Shown: positions 5,627 to 6,569 of the stretch, piece by piece
Layout: every line of letters begins with the position of its first letter
How positions within the stretch are numbered: position 1 is the stretch's first letter
NCBI GenBank assembly: GCA_019233415.1
Contig: JAFAMK010000009.1
Coordinates: 1 to 6,569, forward strand
Direction of reading: 5' to 3'
Length of the DNA: 6,569 nt
DNA from: Vulcanimicrobiota bacterium
GTDB taxonomy: Bacteria > Vulcanimicrobiota > Vulcanimicrobiia > Vulcanimicrobiales > Vulcanimicrobiaceae
Position numbers and translations under genes: made by a program
The notes under the pieces: model-generated
What the model was told of the DNA's origin: nothing
What the model saw: only the letters and a program-made list of their open reading frames with translations
The model's database searches: none

Positions 5627-6569
5627 CTACGACTCACCGTCGAAATAGTCGAGTTGCGGATGGTCGCGCACGAGCGTGTCGGTCTTCTCGACGACGAACT
5701 TCTGCGAGTCGGGGTAGTAGCAGACGTCGCCTTCGTCGAGGTTCGCGATCATCACGACGACCGCGTCCTCGTCGGCGTCGTTCCACAGCCGGTGCGCCCC
5801 GCCGGGGTCGGTCGGAAACGCGACGAGATCGCCGGGGCGCAGCGTGAACGTGCCGCGCGGCGTGCGCAGGGTCGGCGTCCCGCGCATCACGACGAACAGC
5901 TCCTCCTCGCGCGTGTGCCAGTGGTAGGGGCAGTAGTGGTCGCCTTTGCGCAAGTGCCCCGCCGCATAGCCGAGCCGGCGCGCGCCGAGCAGCCGCCCGA
6001 TCTCCGCCACCGAGCTGCCGCGGAACGGCAGCGGGTCGTTCGGATAATTCACGAAACGCAGCTCGTCGACGTTGATGCGGTTGATCGCGACGCCGGCGCG
6101 CGCGTCGAGCATCGCGCCGATTACCTCGTGCGCGTTGCCGAACACGCACGCGCCGTCGCCGACGAGCAAATGGTCGATCCACAACGCGCGCAGCGTGCGC
6201 GCCGAGAGCGCCGCGCGCTCGGGATCGGCAAGCTTCGCATCGGGCATCAGCATCAGTGCACCGGCCGGCGTCCCCCACAGCGCATCACCGACGATCGCAG
6301 CCTTCCGCCAGCGGTCATACAGTGCGATCTCGCCGGCAGTCTTGAATCCGTCGAGCCCGATGACCGTCCAGCCGAAGATTTTCTCCCCAGGCTCGACCGT
6401 GCGGTCGACGCGACAGCCGATCAGCGCCGCGTCGAGCGCGCTCGCGATCACCGTCGCGCCGGTCGCCGCCGCAACCTCTGCGCTCGCCCGCTCGTGATCG
6501 CGGTTCGTGATCAGAACCGACGCAACGCCGCGCGCGACCAAGTCGGCGAGGACCGCCTCACCGGGCGCG
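5627..6569 (-). CDS. Divergent metallo-beta-lactamase-fold domain fused to a COG3837-type cupin (C-terminal 313 residues; 5' end off the right edge)
   Basis: Residues are numbered from the first whole codon visible. Residues 1-155 follow the order of the second half of an MBL fold. A strand with LITNRDHERA (19-28) sits where THxHxDH normally lies. It is followed by ATGATVIAS (35-43), PGEKIFGW (60-67), a LDGFKTAGEIALY strand (72-84) in place of PGHTPGS, the conserved VGDAL (93-97), and LLVGDG (134-139) in place of GHG. Residues 165-313 are a cupin. INVDEL opens it; motif 1 is YHWHTREEELFVVMRG (215-230; His216, His218, Glu222); motif 2 is GDLVAFPTDPGGAH (246-259, His259); and CYYPDS (283-288) is typical of the COG3837 group. 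The cupin metal site is complete. The only in-frame start visible is a TTG at 6541, and the usual N-terminal MBL strands would be missing from it, so the gene most likely continues beyond the window. It ends in TAG, 8 bp before the hydrolase gene. Function is unknown; binding of a small molecule or metal, or a sensor role, is conceivable. Confidence 0.88.
   Translation of the reverse strand, partial: APGEAVLADLVARGVASVLITNRDHERASAEVAAATGATVIASALDAALIGCRVDRTVEPGEKIFGWTVIGLDGFKTAGEIALYDRWRKAAIVGDALWGTPAGALMLMPDAKLADPERAALSARTLRALWIDHLLVGDGACVFGNAHEVIGAMLDARAGVAINRINVDELRFVNYPNDPLPFRGSSVAEIGRLLGARRLGYAAGHLRKGDHYCPYHWHTREEELFVVMRGTPTLRTPRGTFTLRPGDLVAFPTDPGGAHRLWNDADEDAVVVMIANLDEGDVCYYPDSQKFVVEKTDTLVRDHPQLDYFDGES

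Noticed and set aside
6539..6541. TTG as the start codon of the MBL-cupin gene
   Set aside because: The frame is open to the window edge and the first strands of the MBL fold would be missing from a protein starting here, so the gene is treated as partial.

Overview
This is a 6.6 kb stretch of high-GC bacterial chromosome. It is densely packed with protein genes, all read leftward (minus strand). GC is roughly 70-80% in the lines I counted inside the alpha-mannosidase gene, and nearer 53-67% in the leftmost 1.1 kb. I cannot place the phylum with confidence. The composition and the near absence of Shine-Dalgarno sequences would fit several high-GC lineages, so no taxon is claimed. I see no RNA genes, insertion sequences, phage genes, CRISPR arrays or other signs of mobile DNA.

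In order of transcription (right to left) the window holds: (1) the 3' part of a gene for a two-domain protein, a metallo-beta-lactamase-fold domain lacking its usual zinc ligands fused to a cupin (5627-6569, running off the right edge); (2) an epoxide-hydrolase/dehalogenase-like alpha/beta hydrolase (4716-5618); (3) a small, apparently exported protein resembling a CARDB domain (4318-4716); (4) a complete family GH38 alpha-mannosidase (1871-4318); (5) a HAD-superfamily subfamily-IA phosphatase (1098-1856); (6) a polytopic membrane protein of unknown function (355-1101); and, after an 87-bp gap containing a strong hairpin, (7) the first 89 codons of uvrA (1-267, running off the left edge).

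Genes 1 to 6 are joined by gaps of 8 and 14 bp and by three stop/start overlaps (TGATG, TGATG, ATGA), so they probably form one operon with translational coupling. Their functions do not form an obvious pathway: sugar cleavage, a small-molecule phosphatase, an Asp-nucleophile hydrolase and a putative sensor or regulator-like fusion. The operon may collect housekeeping or scavenging functions. uvrA is probably a separate unit, and the hairpin upstream of it may end the operon's transcript.

Most of the window is ordinary core or accessory metabolism. The most unusual item is the MBL-cupin fusion, in which the canonical MBL histidines appear to be replaced while the cupin metal site is intact.
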